A DNA stretch of 25,522 bases, from positions 1-25,522 of IMG/VR virus record IMGVR_UViG_3300047322_000419. The stretch is one strand, 5' to 3'. The first letter of the stretch is position 1. Every line of letters begins with the position of its first letter. The stretch is from a virus. The notes under the pieces are model-generated. The model did not search any database and had not been told where the DNA came from. It saw nothing but the letters and a program-made list of their open reading frames with translations. Of this stretch, positions 6,213 through 15,067 are shown piece by piece. A program made the position numbers and the translations under genes.

Positions 6213-9200
6213 TTATGCGGGCGCTACGGCGCTGTCATAGTTATAAACACGGGCGTCGTATGGCATGCCCTTCATGGCGACATTTCCGTTGGATGGGTCA
6301 GAGCGCGTGACCAGTACCGGATAGGCCCACTTCGACGCCGGGCCGATCAGCAACTGAGGCAGCTCTAGGGTCATGCTGGTATCCGGTGTGAAGTCCAGAT
6401 CGACAATCTGCAAGCGGTATTCGTCAATCGCGGTGGCCGGAAAGGGGCCAGAGAGAGACCCATCAGGACGGCTGATGCCGACTCGGTAGGCCTCGGGCGC
6501 CGACCAGTCGATAGGCTCGGTCGATTCCAGTAGGAAGCTACCGGAGACGGCCGTGACGCTGCGCAGCTGCGCGCTTTGGCACAGGCCCGGCGTATCGCTG
6601 GCCACCGCACAGAAGCTCAGGTATCCGCTGTTCATGCCGGCCAGCTCGGTTTCCCAGCTGTAGGTGTCTTGGCGGAACAGTTGGTGACCGCGGCGGCGCA
6701 TGCCGAACTGGTAGGCGCGATCCCGATCACCGACGCCTGGCAGCTTGACCTTCTCGACCTTTAGCCCCGCATCACCCGGCCAGCGGCAAGGCACGGTTTC
6801 CCAGGCCCATGTTAGGTTCGAGTAATATTCAACGTCGACCCCGTCGAAGTCGTTGATTGATGGCAGCGGCCCGTCGATCTTGAGCCCCTTGGTCATGTTC
6901 TGCGGCGAGTAGGTCTGCGTTTTCGGCCCGTATTCACGATCGAACGCGGCCCGGGGCTCGTCGCGCACCAGACTGACCAAGCCGTTCTTGATGGTCAGTT
7001 CGGCAAATCCACAAGCCAGAGCATTGTTCAGCCGATCCTTGGCCGTGCTGGTGTCGTCGATGACCTCGTCGTAATACTGGCCGGCGGCCTCGAATACCGT
7101 ATGCAGGCGATCCCACTCGGGCAGGTCGATATCGGCGTCGGTGTATCCGAGCGACTTCAGGACATACAGGCACCATGGCACGATGCCGCGCGTGGGCTGC
7201 GGTGCGGTCCAGGCGCCTCCGGTATAAACCGGCAGAACTCTGGTTCCGATCAGATTTATCTGGCTTTCAGATTGCGCCGACAGGCGATCACCGCCGCGAA
7301 TCTGCACCGCAATCACCGTCATGCGCGGGTAACTGAGTGGGCGGACCTGGCGAAGACTTCGCAGGCCGTACCAGGTCACATCATCTATGACCTCTGCAGA
7401 GTTCTCTCCACCAGATTTTGGCATGCGCTTGATACGACACTCAGGCCGCATCGGATATGGCAATGCGTGCCGGAATGTGAAGCCCTGTGCGTCATGTGAG
7501 TGACCGGTAACCGTTTGAGGCAACACAGTCCACGCTCCAGCTACATCAATATCACGGTATTCGAACTGATGTCCTGAGGGGACTGTGTACTCGTAGCCAG
7601 TACGGCCCACACCGATCAAGCCATTAGAAAAAAGGATCGAATACTCAATGTGAGTGACCTTCTCATTGGAAGGGCTGCACGCGAACGGACCTCGATATCC
7701 TCCCTCCAGACTCGAAGGGTCCAGATTAATGATGCCGTTCACGGTTTCCATGAGATTGAACCCAGGCCACGACGAGTCAGTCGCGCCAGCCGAAGTCAGG
7801 CGATCGACAGTAATAATCGACGGGCCAGCGGCTGTAATCCGATAGCGCAGGCCGCGAGGCCCGATAGTTGCCAGCGCCGTGCCGAGCGCCAATCCCACTA
7901 CTGGCGATCCGCCGTCGTAGTTAAGCGTCATCTGAGCCAACTGCTCAGGTGTTCCAGCCGATGCGGCGGTTCCGGTTGTGTTGATTGGGCTGGAGCCAAG
8001 CACGGCGGATCCGCCGGACGACACAAGGGCCAGGCCGTTGTTTGTTCCGGTCTGCGTCAGCAGAACTTTGCCGCCAGAGGCGCTGGCGATGAACGGGGCG
8101 CCACCTTTGGCCGTGTTTATTGCAGAGACCAGCCCTGCAAGATCGGTCGTTGCCGTGTTCAGCGCGACTGAATAGGGGGTAGACCCTAGAGATACCGTGA
8201 AAGTCAGCGGCGTCACGTTGTAGTCGTAGCGCGCCGGAACACTGGAGCCAAGCACGGTTGACGACGTGCCTGAGGTCGGCGGCACTGCCGGCGCGTATGG
8301 CGTGTAGCTGTTGATGACATAGTTCCCGGCATTGGCTCCGGATACTTCGATCAGCATGCCAACCGATGGATTTAGCATTTCCAGCGGGCCTTGAACGATG
8401 TCGCGCCCCGCCCCGCCATCAATCACCCTGTACGCATAAGGTGCCATAACGCTAATGATCAGGCCGGCAGCCCAGTCAGTCGGGAACGATCCTGCCCCGG
8501 ATGGAATGGAAATTGTGTGACCGTTGAACTGGTAGGCCGAGGCGATTGCTGACGGCGTAATGGTGGTCGATACCGTCAATTCCAGGCCGGCCGAACCGCT
8601 GGAACTGGCCCCGACCTCATCCACGTTGTACCAGAGCAGAGAAGCACTGTTAGCTGACACGTCGGCGCCTGGCGGATAAATGTTGCAGATGGCATCCGAG
8701 CCCAGAGAGATAAGCGGGGTTTCGCCAACCTTGATGTCGCTGGTGGTGACTTGCACGTCACCAGCCGAGACGTAGAGCAGCATTTCGGTCCACTGCTCAC
8801 GCGGCGAGGCAAACCAAGGGCGCGGCTCGGCCAGGTAGGACGGGAACAGCTTCTGCCGACCTGCAAGGTTGCGCACTGGGTCGCCCAGCTTGACCTTGTT
8901 GCCCTTGGCGCTAGCCTCGTCGATCGGGTCACCCTGAGTATTTGCACCAGTCGATGGCATCCCTGGCATTTTCGGCATGAGCATTTTGCCGATAGCCTTC
9001 ACGCCCTTGAACAGCAAGGCGGTGATGGTGAACGGATCGGAGCCCTTCGGCTCGCGCCAGATCTTGACGTGATCGGCTGGCTTGAATTTGACCTTGTGCC
9101 AGAGCGTCGGGCAGATCAGTTCGCCGTTCAGTTCGACGCTGATAGGCTGCGTGGGCGCGCGGCGGTATTGATCCGTCATGCCCTTTAGCCACGCCTCGAT

Positions 9201-9275
9201 CGTCACGCGCTCGTGCGTGGCGTAGGTGGCCAGCGGCTGGCAGTCGGCCAATTTGTTCGGGAAAAATTCAATCAC
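6213..9275 (-). CDS. host-specificity tail-tip protein (TipJ / lambda J-like)
   Basis: The 1020-aa protein starts at a GTG (MIEFFPNKLADCQPLATYAT) that overlaps the NlpC/P60 stop by 8 nt. Early residues (about 40-95) resemble the TipJ N-terminus, including VKFKPADHVKIWREPKGSDP. LAGRQKLFPSYLAEPRPWFA (about 137-156) and the later GIVPWCLYVLKSLGYTDADI stretch match Pseudomonas tail-tip proteins. The C-terminal third carries fibronectin-like strands. As in lambda J, it would cap the tail, link to the fibre and help DNA ejection. A Thr/Ser/Gly-rich segment at about 335-440 resembles a flagellin-IN-like module and may be an insertion. Position between tail assembly genes and the fibre supports the call. 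Confidence 0.85.
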   Translation of the reverse strand: MIEFFPNKLADCQPLATYATHERVTIEAWLKGMTDQYRRAPTQPISVELNGELICPTLWHKVKFKPADHVKIWREPKGSDPFTITALLFKGVKAIGKMLMPKMPGMPSTGANTQGDPIDEASAKGNKVKLGDPVRNLAGRQKLFPSYLAEPRPWFASPREQWTEMLLYVSAGDVQVTTSDIKVGETPLISLGSDAICNIYPPGADVSANSASLLWYNVDEVGASSSGSAGLELTVSTTITPSAIASAYQFNGHTISIPSGAGSFPTDWAAGLIISVMAPYAYRVIDGGAGRDIVQGPLEMLNPSVGMLIEVSGANAGNYVINSYTPYAPAVPPTSGTSSTVLGSSVPARYDYNVTPLTFTVSLGSTPYSVALNTATTDLAGLVSAINTAKGGAPFIASASGGKVLLTQTGTNNGLALVSSGGSAVLGSSPINTTGTAASAGTPEQLAQMTLNYDGGSPVVGLALGTALATIGPRGLRYRITAAGPSIITVDRLTSAGATDSSWPGFNLMETVNGIINLDPSSLEGGYRGPFACSPSNEKVTHIEYSILFSNGLIGVGRTGYEYTVPSGHQFEYRDIDVAGAWTVLPQTVTGHSHDAQGFTFRHALPYPMRPECRIKRMPKSGGENSAEVIDDVTWYGLRSLRQVRPLSYPRMTVIAVQIRGGDRLSAQSESQINLIGTRVLPVYTGGAWTAPQPTRGIVPWCLYVLKSLGYTDADIDLPEWDRLHTVFEAAGQYYDEVIDDTSTAKDRLNNALACGFAELTIKNGLVSLVRDEPRAAFDREYGPKTQTYSPQNMTKGLKIDGPLPSINDFDGVDVEYYSNLTWAWETVPCRWPGDAGLKVEKVKLPGVGDRDRAYQFGMRRRGHQLFRQDTYSWETELAGMNSGYLSFCAVASDTPGLCQSAQLRSVTAVSGSFLLESTEPIDWSAPEAYRVGISRPDGSLSGPFPATAIDEYRLQIVDLDFTPDTSMTLELPQLLIGPASKWAYPVLVTRSDPSNGNVAMKGMPYDARVYNYDSAVAPA

Positions 9276-9654
9276 GGTAGTACACCACTCGTTGATAGCA
9301 CGCGGTGAAGTCGCGCACGGGGCGAATGCGCGGGCCGCCCGGGTTGGTATCGAGCACCTTCAATTGCCCATCCAGATGCACGACCACGCCGACGTGTTCC
9401 AGGTAATCGCCCCTGAATGCGGCAGCAATGGCGCCAGGCTCAGGCTGGCACTCATCCATGCCGGTCTTGAGGTCGTGATACGCGACGGTGTTCGCGCGCA
9501 GCCGAGCCCGGCCCACACCGCCCAGCGAGGGCAGCAACGGAAAGCCGAACACTTCATGCCGCACAGCAATGACCAATCCGTAACAATCGAAGGCCAGAGG
9601 TCCGCGTGCGCCGTCCTTGTAGGGGGCTGACAGGTACTTGCCGATATCGCTCAT
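9268..9654 (-). CDS. NlpC/P60-family tail peptidase (lambda K-like)
   Basis: The 128-aa protein starts MSDIGKYLSAPYKDGARGPL. ATG at 9654 overlaps the upstream stop as ATGA, so this start is preferred over a longer one at 9735. LAFDCYGLV supplies the catalytic Cys24, EHVGVVVHLDG supplies His87, and LDTNPGG probably supplies the third polar residue (about Asn104). NlpC/P60 enzymes cut gamma-D-glutamyl-diaminopimelate bonds. In phages they sit at the tail tip and may open peptidoglycan during infection or take part in tail assembly. It lacks the N-terminal Mov34 part of lambda K. Order DUF1833, NlpC/P60, J-like is normal for this type of phage. Confidence 0.85.
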   Translation of the reverse strand: MSDIGKYLSAPYKDGARGPLAFDCYGLVIAVRHEVFGFPLLPSLGGVGRARLRANTVAYHDLKTGMDECQPEPGAIAAAFRGDYLEHVGVVVHLDGQLKVLDTNPGGPRIRPVRDFTACYQRVVYYRD

Positions 9655-10133
9655 ATGTAGAGCAGCCCAGGCGCGACACTCGGAGTCAGTTGGTCCCGCG
9701 GGAACGCCGTACCGAGCAGATCGAACAGGCCGCACGTCAGCGTGGCAACGGTCGTTTCGTACAGTCGATTGAGCAGGCTCATGCGGTAACGCTCGGCCGG
9801 GTAAGTCAGATCACCCTCGAGGTAGCGCCGGCAGGTCAGTGTTACCCGAGCGTTAGCGGCTTTGGCCTGCTCGATCTTGATTTGGACCGCCCCGGACACG
9901 TTGTCGAGGGCGAGAATGATGTTCTGAAAGCCGGAGTTGTCCTGGTTGGGCAGCCCCTGCTCAAGAGCCATAGCGGTGAAGGCGAGCACCCGAGCATCTT
10001 CAGTGCCGCAGACGCGATCCTCGTAGCCATCGCAGAGCAGGATCGGCGTAGTCCAGATCGAGCACGTCGCCTCGATTGTGTTGATCGGTAGCGGCCCGCC
10101 CGAGGCGTAGCAAACATTTATTGGATTGCTCAT
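9651..10133 (-). CDS. DUF1833-type minor tail protein
   Basis: The 160-aa protein begins MSNPINVCYASGGPLPINTI after GGAG. It resembles the DUF1833 group: an N-terminal strand-rich part, then a block with GDLTYPAERYRMSLLNRLYE and a hydrophobic end (TLTCGLFDLLGTAF). Its place between the tape measure and NlpC/P60 genes corresponds to lambda M/L-type tip proteins, so a role in building the tail tip is likely. It is cysteine-containing but has no clear iron-sulphur motif. Its stop overlaps the next start (ATGA). Confidence 0.7.
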   Translation of the reverse strand: MSNPINVCYASGGPLPINTIEATCSIWTTPILLCDGYEDRVCGTEDARVLAFTAMALEQGLPNQDNSGFQNIILALDNVSGAVQIKIEQAKAANARVTLTCRRYLEGDLTYPAERYRMSLLNRLYETTVATLTCGLFDLLGTAFPRDQLTPSVAPGLLYI

Positions 10134-10164
10134 CTGCTGCTCCAGATACCAATTTACTGCGCAT

Positions 10165-12681
10165 TCAAGCGCCTTGTGACTTCAGGCCGTACTTGGCCTG
10201 GTTGACGTTGTGGATATCTCCCTCGCCCCGTATGTTGGATACGTAGATGTCGATGACATCCTGCTCGGAGAGCTGCCGGCGATTGACCTGGCCCGCGCGA
10301 CTGGCGTCCTCGATTAGGTTGATGACCGGGGCTGCTGACGGACCATTGTTGCTGCTTCCCCTGCTCACCTGGTCGAGAGTTCGATCAAGCTTAGCGCTGG
10401 TGCCTGCAGTAGTAACGCGCTCGCCTTTCTGCAGGAGCCAGGTGCCCGTTTCCGGTACCGAATCAATACCGTCGTGCGCCATCCCTGCGAGCGCAGAGGC
10501 GGCGACGCCGGCGACCATTGGCGCAGTGATGCCCGCGGCCGTAGCGGCAGCGGCAGGAGCTAGGAAGGGACCAACAATCGGAATGGCAGCGGTGCTGGCA
10601 AAGGCCGCGAGCTGAGCCTGGAACGACGTAGCCTGGGCGTTAGCTATGAGCGTGGTTGCAGCACTGGCTTGAGTAGCTTTTCCGACAACCAGTTGCACCG
10701 CTTGATACACCAGCCATTGGGCGGCCATTTGGGAAAGCGCATTGATGATGCTTTTTGCCATGCTGGCGGCAACATTGCCGAAGGCATCGCCTAGGCTTTC
10801 GGACTCGAGGATCATCGAAGCAATACCGTCGCCCACGGAACCAGTAAGCGCATCCAACGTGCTTGCAGTGAAATCAGCTGCCTGCTGCTGATAATCGACC
10901 GCCGCGTCGCGGTAGTTCTCCCAGGCGGCTGAGACCCCATCGAGCCAGTTGTTCTGCGCTACGTCCTGCTGATTGTAATAGTCCTGCTGAATCACCATCC
11001 GCTCGGCGAGCGCTTCGCTGAGCATCTCCGTTTCTTTGTCGTAGAGCTCCTTCGAGATGTCGCCGCCGTTCAATTGCTTTTGCAGCTCGGCCATTTGCTC
11101 GTTGTAATCTTGCTGGATCACCAGGTCCCGCTTGAGCCGATCGCGCCCTTTATCACTCATCCCGGAGCCAGCAAGCTCCATGTCAAACCCGGAACGTGCG
11201 GTTACATTGGCTGCTTTCAACGTGGCTGCGTACGCGGCTGACTTGGCTTCGTCTTCATGCGCCAGCTTGAGCTTTTGGAGTCGATCCAACTCTTCTGCCA
11301 AGCCCTTCAGCTTTTGCTGTTGCAGGGCATTGATCCCAACAAGCTTGCCGGACTCAATTTCAAACTGAAGTTTCGCGACCTCGGTAGCATCCTTCCGCTT
11401 ATCGACTTCAGTGTTGATCAGCGTAATTTGGCGCTTGTAACCTTCCTGCGATGTATCAAAGGCTGTCTGAATTTTCTTTTGAGCTGCCTCAGCTGCCTTG
11501 GCGGCAGCCAGCATTTCCGTCGTAGGCGCCTTGAACGTGCCCGCTTTGACCGGCACGCTCGCCTTATTCAAAGCGTCTGAAATTTCTTTCAGGCGACCGC
11601 TCGCCTGGCCGCTAGAGCCTGCATCATCAATTCGCTTCCACAGGTCGTTGTATTTTTTGTCCAGGCCATCCAGATCGTCACCGACGATTGAGGCGGTGCG
11701 CGATGAGTTTTCCCCAATCTTCTGGATCGCATCGATCGGACTGGATAAGTCCACACCGTCAAAGGCAGAAATCACGATGGCAACCACGCCAGCAATCGAC
11801 TTACCGACCAGCTCGAAGGTGTAGGAAATCCCAACAGCTGTTTTTGCAGCCAACTTGAGAATGGTGTTGAGACCATCGGACAGCACAGATACCGACGCTG
11901 TGTCTTGGCTCAGGTCAAACAGAATGTCTGCATAATCACTCAAGGCTGGCATCAGCGATGCTGACACCTGATTCTTGATACCAGTGAGAGATTGCTCAGC
12001 GAGCCAACCAGCCGCAGCCAGTCCCTGTGTAGCCTTGATGGTTTTTTCATCCATGATCGCGCCGGCTTGCTGCGCGGTCTCACCCAGGACCCGGAAAGCG
12101 TCGCCGTTGTCCCGCAGTAGGGGCAGCAAGAGGGTGGCGTCATTGGCCAGCGCCTCCATTTGCTGGGTCATTTCGGCCTGACTGAGGCCTGCTTTCTGCA
12201 AGCTGGTGGCAAACAGCTGCAATGCTTGAGGGCCGGAGAGATTTCGAAACTGCTCAGCAGTCACACCCACTTGTGGTGCGATCGTTTTGAAGAATTCCTG
12301 CAGCTCCCCTCCCCCGTTGAGCAGGAAGTCACCGACCTTGTCATTCACATCCTTGAAGATGTCCGCGAGCTTTTCCTGCTCGATGCCCACGGTTTTGGCG
12401 CCAACAGCATACTTCTGAAACTCGGTCGTTCCAGTACCAGCAAGAGCTGAAAAACGCGTTATCTCGGTCGCCGCCTGGACCGTTGACACCGTGAACGCCG
12501 CAAGCGCTACAGCGCCGGCGGCAACACCGGCACCAATTGCGATGCCGGCGGCCTGAGCGTTCTTTTCTACAGTCTTACGCCATTTCTCAGAACTTTTTTC
12601 GGCCTGGCTCATGCCCGAAACAAACCCGCCAACCTTGGCAATCAGGTCAAGAGTCAGGGTGCCGAGAGATCGCGATGCCAT
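10165..12681 (-). CDS. tail tape measure protein
   Basis: The 838-aa protein starts MASRSLGTLTLDLIAKVGGF with CTGGAG 7 nt upstream. Early features typical of tape measures are VGGFVSGMSQAEKSSEKW and a hydrophobic stretch (IAIGAGVAAGAVALAAFTV, about 47-65). Then come long helical, coiled-coil-prone regions and an Ala/Gly-rich C-terminal hydrophobic zone (about 690-760). This protein sets tail length and probably leaves the tail with DNA at infection. It directly follows the chaperone pair, as in lambda (G, GT, H). At roughly 1.5 angstrom per residue it would predict a tail of about 125 nm; this is inference. Confidence 0.9.
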   Translation of the reverse strand: MASRSLGTLTLDLIAKVGGFVSGMSQAEKSSEKWRKTVEKNAQAAGIAIGAGVAAGAVALAAFTVSTVQAATEITRFSALAGTGTTEFQKYAVGAKTVGIEQEKLADIFKDVNDKVGDFLLNGGGELQEFFKTIAPQVGVTAEQFRNLSGPQALQLFATSLQKAGLSQAEMTQQMEALANDATLLLPLLRDNGDAFRVLGETAQQAGAIMDEKTIKATQGLAAAGWLAEQSLTGIKNQVSASLMPALSDYADILFDLSQDTASVSVLSDGLNTILKLAAKTAVGISYTFELVGKSIAGVVAIVISAFDGVDLSSPIDAIQKIGENSSRTASIVGDDLDGLDKKYNDLWKRIDDAGSSGQASGRLKEISDALNKASVPVKAGTFKAPTTEMLAAAKAAEAAQKKIQTAFDTSQEGYKRQITLINTEVDKRKDATEVAKLQFEIESGKLVGINALQQQKLKGLAEELDRLQKLKLAHEDEAKSAAYAATLKAANVTARSGFDMELAGSGMSDKGRDRLKRDLVIQQDYNEQMAELQKQLNGGDISKELYDKETEMLSEALAERMVIQQDYYNQQDVAQNNWLDGVSAAWENYRDAAVDYQQQAADFTASTLDALTGSVGDGIASMILESESLGDAFGNVAASMAKSIINALSQMAAQWLVYQAVQLVVGKATQASAATTLIANAQATSFQAQLAAFASTAAIPIVGPFLAPAAAATAAGITAPMVAGVAASALAGMAHDGIDSVPETGTWLLQKGERVTTAGTSAKLDRTLDQVSRGSSNNGPSAAPVINLIEDASRAGQVNRRQLSEQDVIDIYVSNIRGEGDIHNVNQAKYGLKSQGA

Positions 12682-12723
12682 TGCGTGGCTCCAGAGATTG
12701 CCGCGAATGCGGGGATTGAGTCG

Positions 12724-13412
12724 CTACGCCCAAGACTGCATGGCCTGCTCAAGCGTGATCGGCTTCTGGGAGTCGTGCGGCATGAAGTCATAGATGCTGA
12801 AAGGATCTGGGCGCTTTTTCGGATCACGGTCTTTGTTCGCCAGGATTGAGGCTATAAGAGCGAAGCCCCGCTCGACTCGCATGCCGACATGCAGCGAGCC
12901 GCGCAGATCGCGAAACTTTGCCCAGGAACGAAACTCACGCAGGCTTATTCTTTCCTTGGCTTCTGCAATGGTTTGGCCGCCGATTCCGCAGAGGACGAGC
13001 TCGTGCCAGAACTCTTCGAGGTCGGTGAGCTCGTCGTCTTTCCCAGGTTGTTCACCTCATGAATAACGGCCAACAAGGAAACGGTCAGACTTCCATCGAG
13101 CGCTCCCAGGCGCTTGGTGCTTTCCGGATCTTTGGCGAGCTCAGCGGGATCAAGCGGGCCATGAACGATATCTGCCACAGTGAACACCGGGCTTCCTTCC
13201 TCATCACAGATACTCGCCGCGATGCGCCCTGCAACGCTGTCCTGTTTGCCGTTGATGGCGAGCACATCGCTGACAGCCGCCTGGTATCCCAACGGGCGGA
13301 CAAATACGGTCGCGGTGAATTCGCTTTCACCTTGCTTCCAGGTGATCGATTTTTCTACCGGGCGCCCGGTGAAAGCACCGGCCTGCTTGAGGTTCTCAAT
13401 GCTGAGCTTCAT
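12724..13412 (-). CDS. tail assembly chaperone GT fusion made by -1 frameshift
   Basis: Reading starts at 13412, shifts -1 at the slippery heptamer (13038-13044) and continues to TAG at 12724, giving about 229 aa: 125 from the first frame and 104 from the second. The second frame has no start of its own. It reads DDELTDLEEFWHELVLCGIG, GQTIAEAKERISLREFRSWA, KFRDLRGSLHVGMRVERGFA and so on to LEQAMQSWA. This matches the conserved T-domain of phage tail assembly chaperones. As in lambda, G and GT would coat the tape measure and recruit the tail tube protein. The T-part has coding-like codon use and lies between G and the tape measure. Frameshifting is inferred from the motif and arrangement. Confidence 0.85.
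12945..13412 (-). CDS. tail assembly chaperone G-like protein
   Basis: The unshifted product is 155 aa, starting MKLSIENLKQAGAFTGRPVE, with AAAGG upstream. It has a compact N-terminal domain (SEFTATVFVRPLGYQAAVSD) and a low-complexity Ser/Thr/Lys tail that exists only because the zero frame runs through DNA coding for the T domain in the -1 frame. Lambda G has the same role: an abundant chaperone on the tape measure protein. It follows the tail tube gene by 10 nt. Confidence 0.85.
   Translation of the reverse strand: MKLSIENLKQAGAFTGRPVEKSITWKQGESEFTATVFVRPLGYQAAVSDVLAINGKQDSVAGRIAASICDEEGSPVFTVADIVHGPLDPAELAKDPESTKRLGALDGSLTVSLLAVIHEVNNLGKTTSSPTSKSSGTSSSSAESAAKPLQKPRKE
13038..13044 (-). promoter_or_regulatory. 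programmed -1 ribosomal frameshift site (GGGAAAG)
   Basis: The plus strand reads CTTTCCC, so the mRNA reads G_GGA_AAG in the zero frame (after codon CTG). This is the same heptamer as in lambda G/GT. Both tRNAs can re-pair in the -1 frame (GGG, AAA), and the -1 frame stays open to 12724. No clear stimulatory pseudoknot was identified by eye. Confidence 0.85.
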
Positions 13413-13422
13413 GTTTTGACCT

Positions 13423-14151
13423 TTAGGTTGTTTTACGGATCCAGGCAGAGCCGCCGGAACGTTGGATAGTTGCCGCAGTGGTCACGACGGCATTGGCAGC
13501 AAAGTCGAACGGGAAGTCCGAGACGTACCCGTCGAAGACGAACCAGGTCCGCGTCGATGGAAGAACGAAGTCATCGCCTTCGCCCAGAACCGCAGTTGCT
13601 GCAGCGCCGGTACCGCCACCACCAGTCAGCGCGATGGTCGGTGGCGTGGTGTAGCCAGACCCGGGGTTGGTGATATTGAAGCCGGTAACCTCACCGCCGG
13701 CGATGACGGCAGTCGCAGTCGCGCCGGTACCGCCGCCGCCCGTGATGGCTACCGAAGGCGCGGTCGTATAGCCGCTACCGCCGTCACCCAGACTGATGGC
13801 AGCAAGAGAGCCTGAGGTGCCAACCGTGGGAAGGATGCCCTTACCATCCGACCAGCCCACCACCCACCGAATACTCTCAACGGAGTCATCTTCAGAGAGT
13901 TGATGCAGTCGGATGTGCGAGGCGTTACGAGGATCGGCGTTCAGAGTCAATGAAGCCTGGCCCGGGGTTCGAAGACCACGCATGTATCGACGTACCGCAT
14001 CGCTGAGGCAGGTCACCTCAATTTGATCGGCCGGGTTACCACCTGGACTGAAGGCAGTGGCGCACTCAATCTCCATCACTTCGAACAGAGAGGGGTTGAG
14101 TACGGTGGGCACCAGGGCAAATACCTGAGTGCCTTGAGTGAGGATCGACAT
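13423..14151 (-). CDS. major tail tube protein
   Basis: The 242-aa protein is taken from ATG 14151 ([20 protein letters not shown]), with TTTGGAG 7 nt upstream; a longer start lies in the terminator hairpin. The core has the lambda V-like tail tube look: [20 protein letters not shown], then [20 protein letters not shown]. Two Gly-rich repeats, about residues 126-149 and 164-188 (each begins GSGYTT and contains ITGGGGTG or LTGGGGTG followed by ATAV), sit between the core and the C-terminal part. They may form a domain exposed on the tail surface. The protein would polymerise round the tape measure. Its position before G/GT is as in lambda. Confidence 0.85.
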   Translation of the reverse strand: MSILTQGTQVFALVPTVLNPSLFEVMEIECATAFSPGGNPADQIEVTCLSDAVRRYMRGLRTPGQASLTLNADPRNASHIRLHQLSEDDSVESIRWVVGWSDGKGILPTVGTSGSLAAISLGDGGSGYTTAPSVAITGGGGTGATATAVIAGGEVTGFNITNPGSGYTTPPTIALTGGGGTGAAATAVLGEGDDFVLPSTRTWFVFDGYVSDFPFDFAANAVVTTAATIQRSGGSAWIRKTT

Positions 14152-14174
14152 GGCGTTCTCCAAATGTCGGGCAT

Positions 14175-14197
14175 AAAAAAACCCGCGCATGGCGGGC
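14175..14197 (-). terminator. intrinsic terminator just upstream of the tail tube gene
   Basis: CCCGC (14182-14186) and GCGGG (14192-14196) form the stem, with a 5-nt loop, followed on the minus strand by seven T residues (14175-14181). The T run ends 24 nt before the tail-tube ATG. The element is nearly identical to that before the tail fibre. Confidence 0.7.
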
Positions 14198-14213
14198 TTG
14201 GGGTTGGGATTTG

Positions 14214-14582
14214 CTATCTGGGTACAAGCCAGTCGATGTCGAAGCTCGACCGGTAAAGCTTTGTCGCTGTGTCTTTGCTTTCGCCGCCCCAGCGGACAAC
14301 GTTGGCCATCAGCTCAATGGCGTGGACTATGGCATCAGTAACAGCCCTGACAGATGATGCGGTGGCGGCATACACGTCGACCTGCAACGTGAAGCCATCA
14401 AGGTCCGGGCGCCCCGCAAGGTAATTTTCCGGGCTGCCGGTGACCAGTTGCCACACGGCATAAGGCTTGGCCACGCCCTCCGGCGCGTCTCCGAAGGGAT
14501 ACAGCCGGTGAGGCGTTACGCCGAGAAGTGCCCGGACATCGGCATCAGCCGAGCACACGGCGAATATTGGCGCTGCTGGCAT
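14214..14582 (-). CDS. tail terminator / completion protein, DUF3168 family
   Basis: The 122-aa protein starts [20 protein letters not shown]. It follows the family order: an N-terminal helix, an [20 protein letters not shown] segment with the Tyr-Pro-x-Gly motif, then [20 protein letters not shown], typical of DUF3168 (lambda U / HK97 gp10-gp17 region). These proteins cap the tail tube at the head-proximal end. Its ATG shares one base with the upstream TAA, indicating coupling. The tail tube gene follows, as expected. Confidence 0.8.
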   Translation of the reverse strand: MPAAPIFAVCSADADVRALLGVTPHRLYPFGDAPEGVAKPYAVWQLVTGSPENYLAGRPDLDGFTLQVDVYAATASSVRAVTDAIVHAIELMANVVRWGGESKDTATKLYRSSFDIDWLVPR

Positions 14583-15067
14583 TACTTGCTCCCCGCCGCT
14601 TTGGCCGCACGTTTGATCGCACGATCGATGGCTTTCTCATATTCAGTTGCGAACGTTTCTGTTGCTTCGCGGATATTGTCGGCCAGAGCCTTTCGAGCGA
14701 ATGGTTGGGCGTGCATCTTTTCGGTGCCGAACTCAATCAATCGCCAATGCGGTGTCGGCGAGTTGGCCGATGTGTCTCCGCCGTTTTTGAGTACGGCACC
14801 GTGCAACACGCCGATCCTGAAACCGAGATCACCAGTCGACTTGAACAACCGACCATTCCACCTCAAAGCAACGTTATCAGCGATCGAGCGACCCGTTTCC
14901 GGGTCATCGATGTTCTGAGCGCCCTCTTTCATCTTGTCGGCAACCAGTTGCGCAGCCTTGCGCAATGCCGATCTGCCGCCCTTGCGCCTCACGTCGTAGC
15001 TGATGGCTTCGAGTTTTCCAATCAGCGAATCCATGCCGACCAGGCTGAACTCGATGTTGTCAGCCAT
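14582..15067 (-). CDS. HK97 gp10-like tail completion / neck protein
   Basis: The 161-aa protein is taken from the second ATG (MADNIEFSLVGMDSLIGKLE), because AAGGGAG lies 6 nt before it; one codon earlier is also possible. The conserved elements are SALRKAAQLVADKMKEGAQN and the block HWRLIEFGTEKMHAQPFARK, the EFGT...PFxRPA-like signature of HK97-gp10_like proteins. These join heads and tails in siphophages. It overlaps the head-closure gene upstream and the DUF3168 gene downstream. Confidence 0.85.
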   Translation of the reverse strand: MADNIEFSLVGMDSLIGKLEAISYDVRRKGGRSALRKAAQLVADKMKEGAQNIDDPETGRSIADNVALRWNGRLFKSTGDLGFRIGVLHGAVLKNGGDTSANSPTPHWRLIEFGTEKMHAQPFARKALADNIREATETFATEYEKAIDRAIKRAAKAAGSK

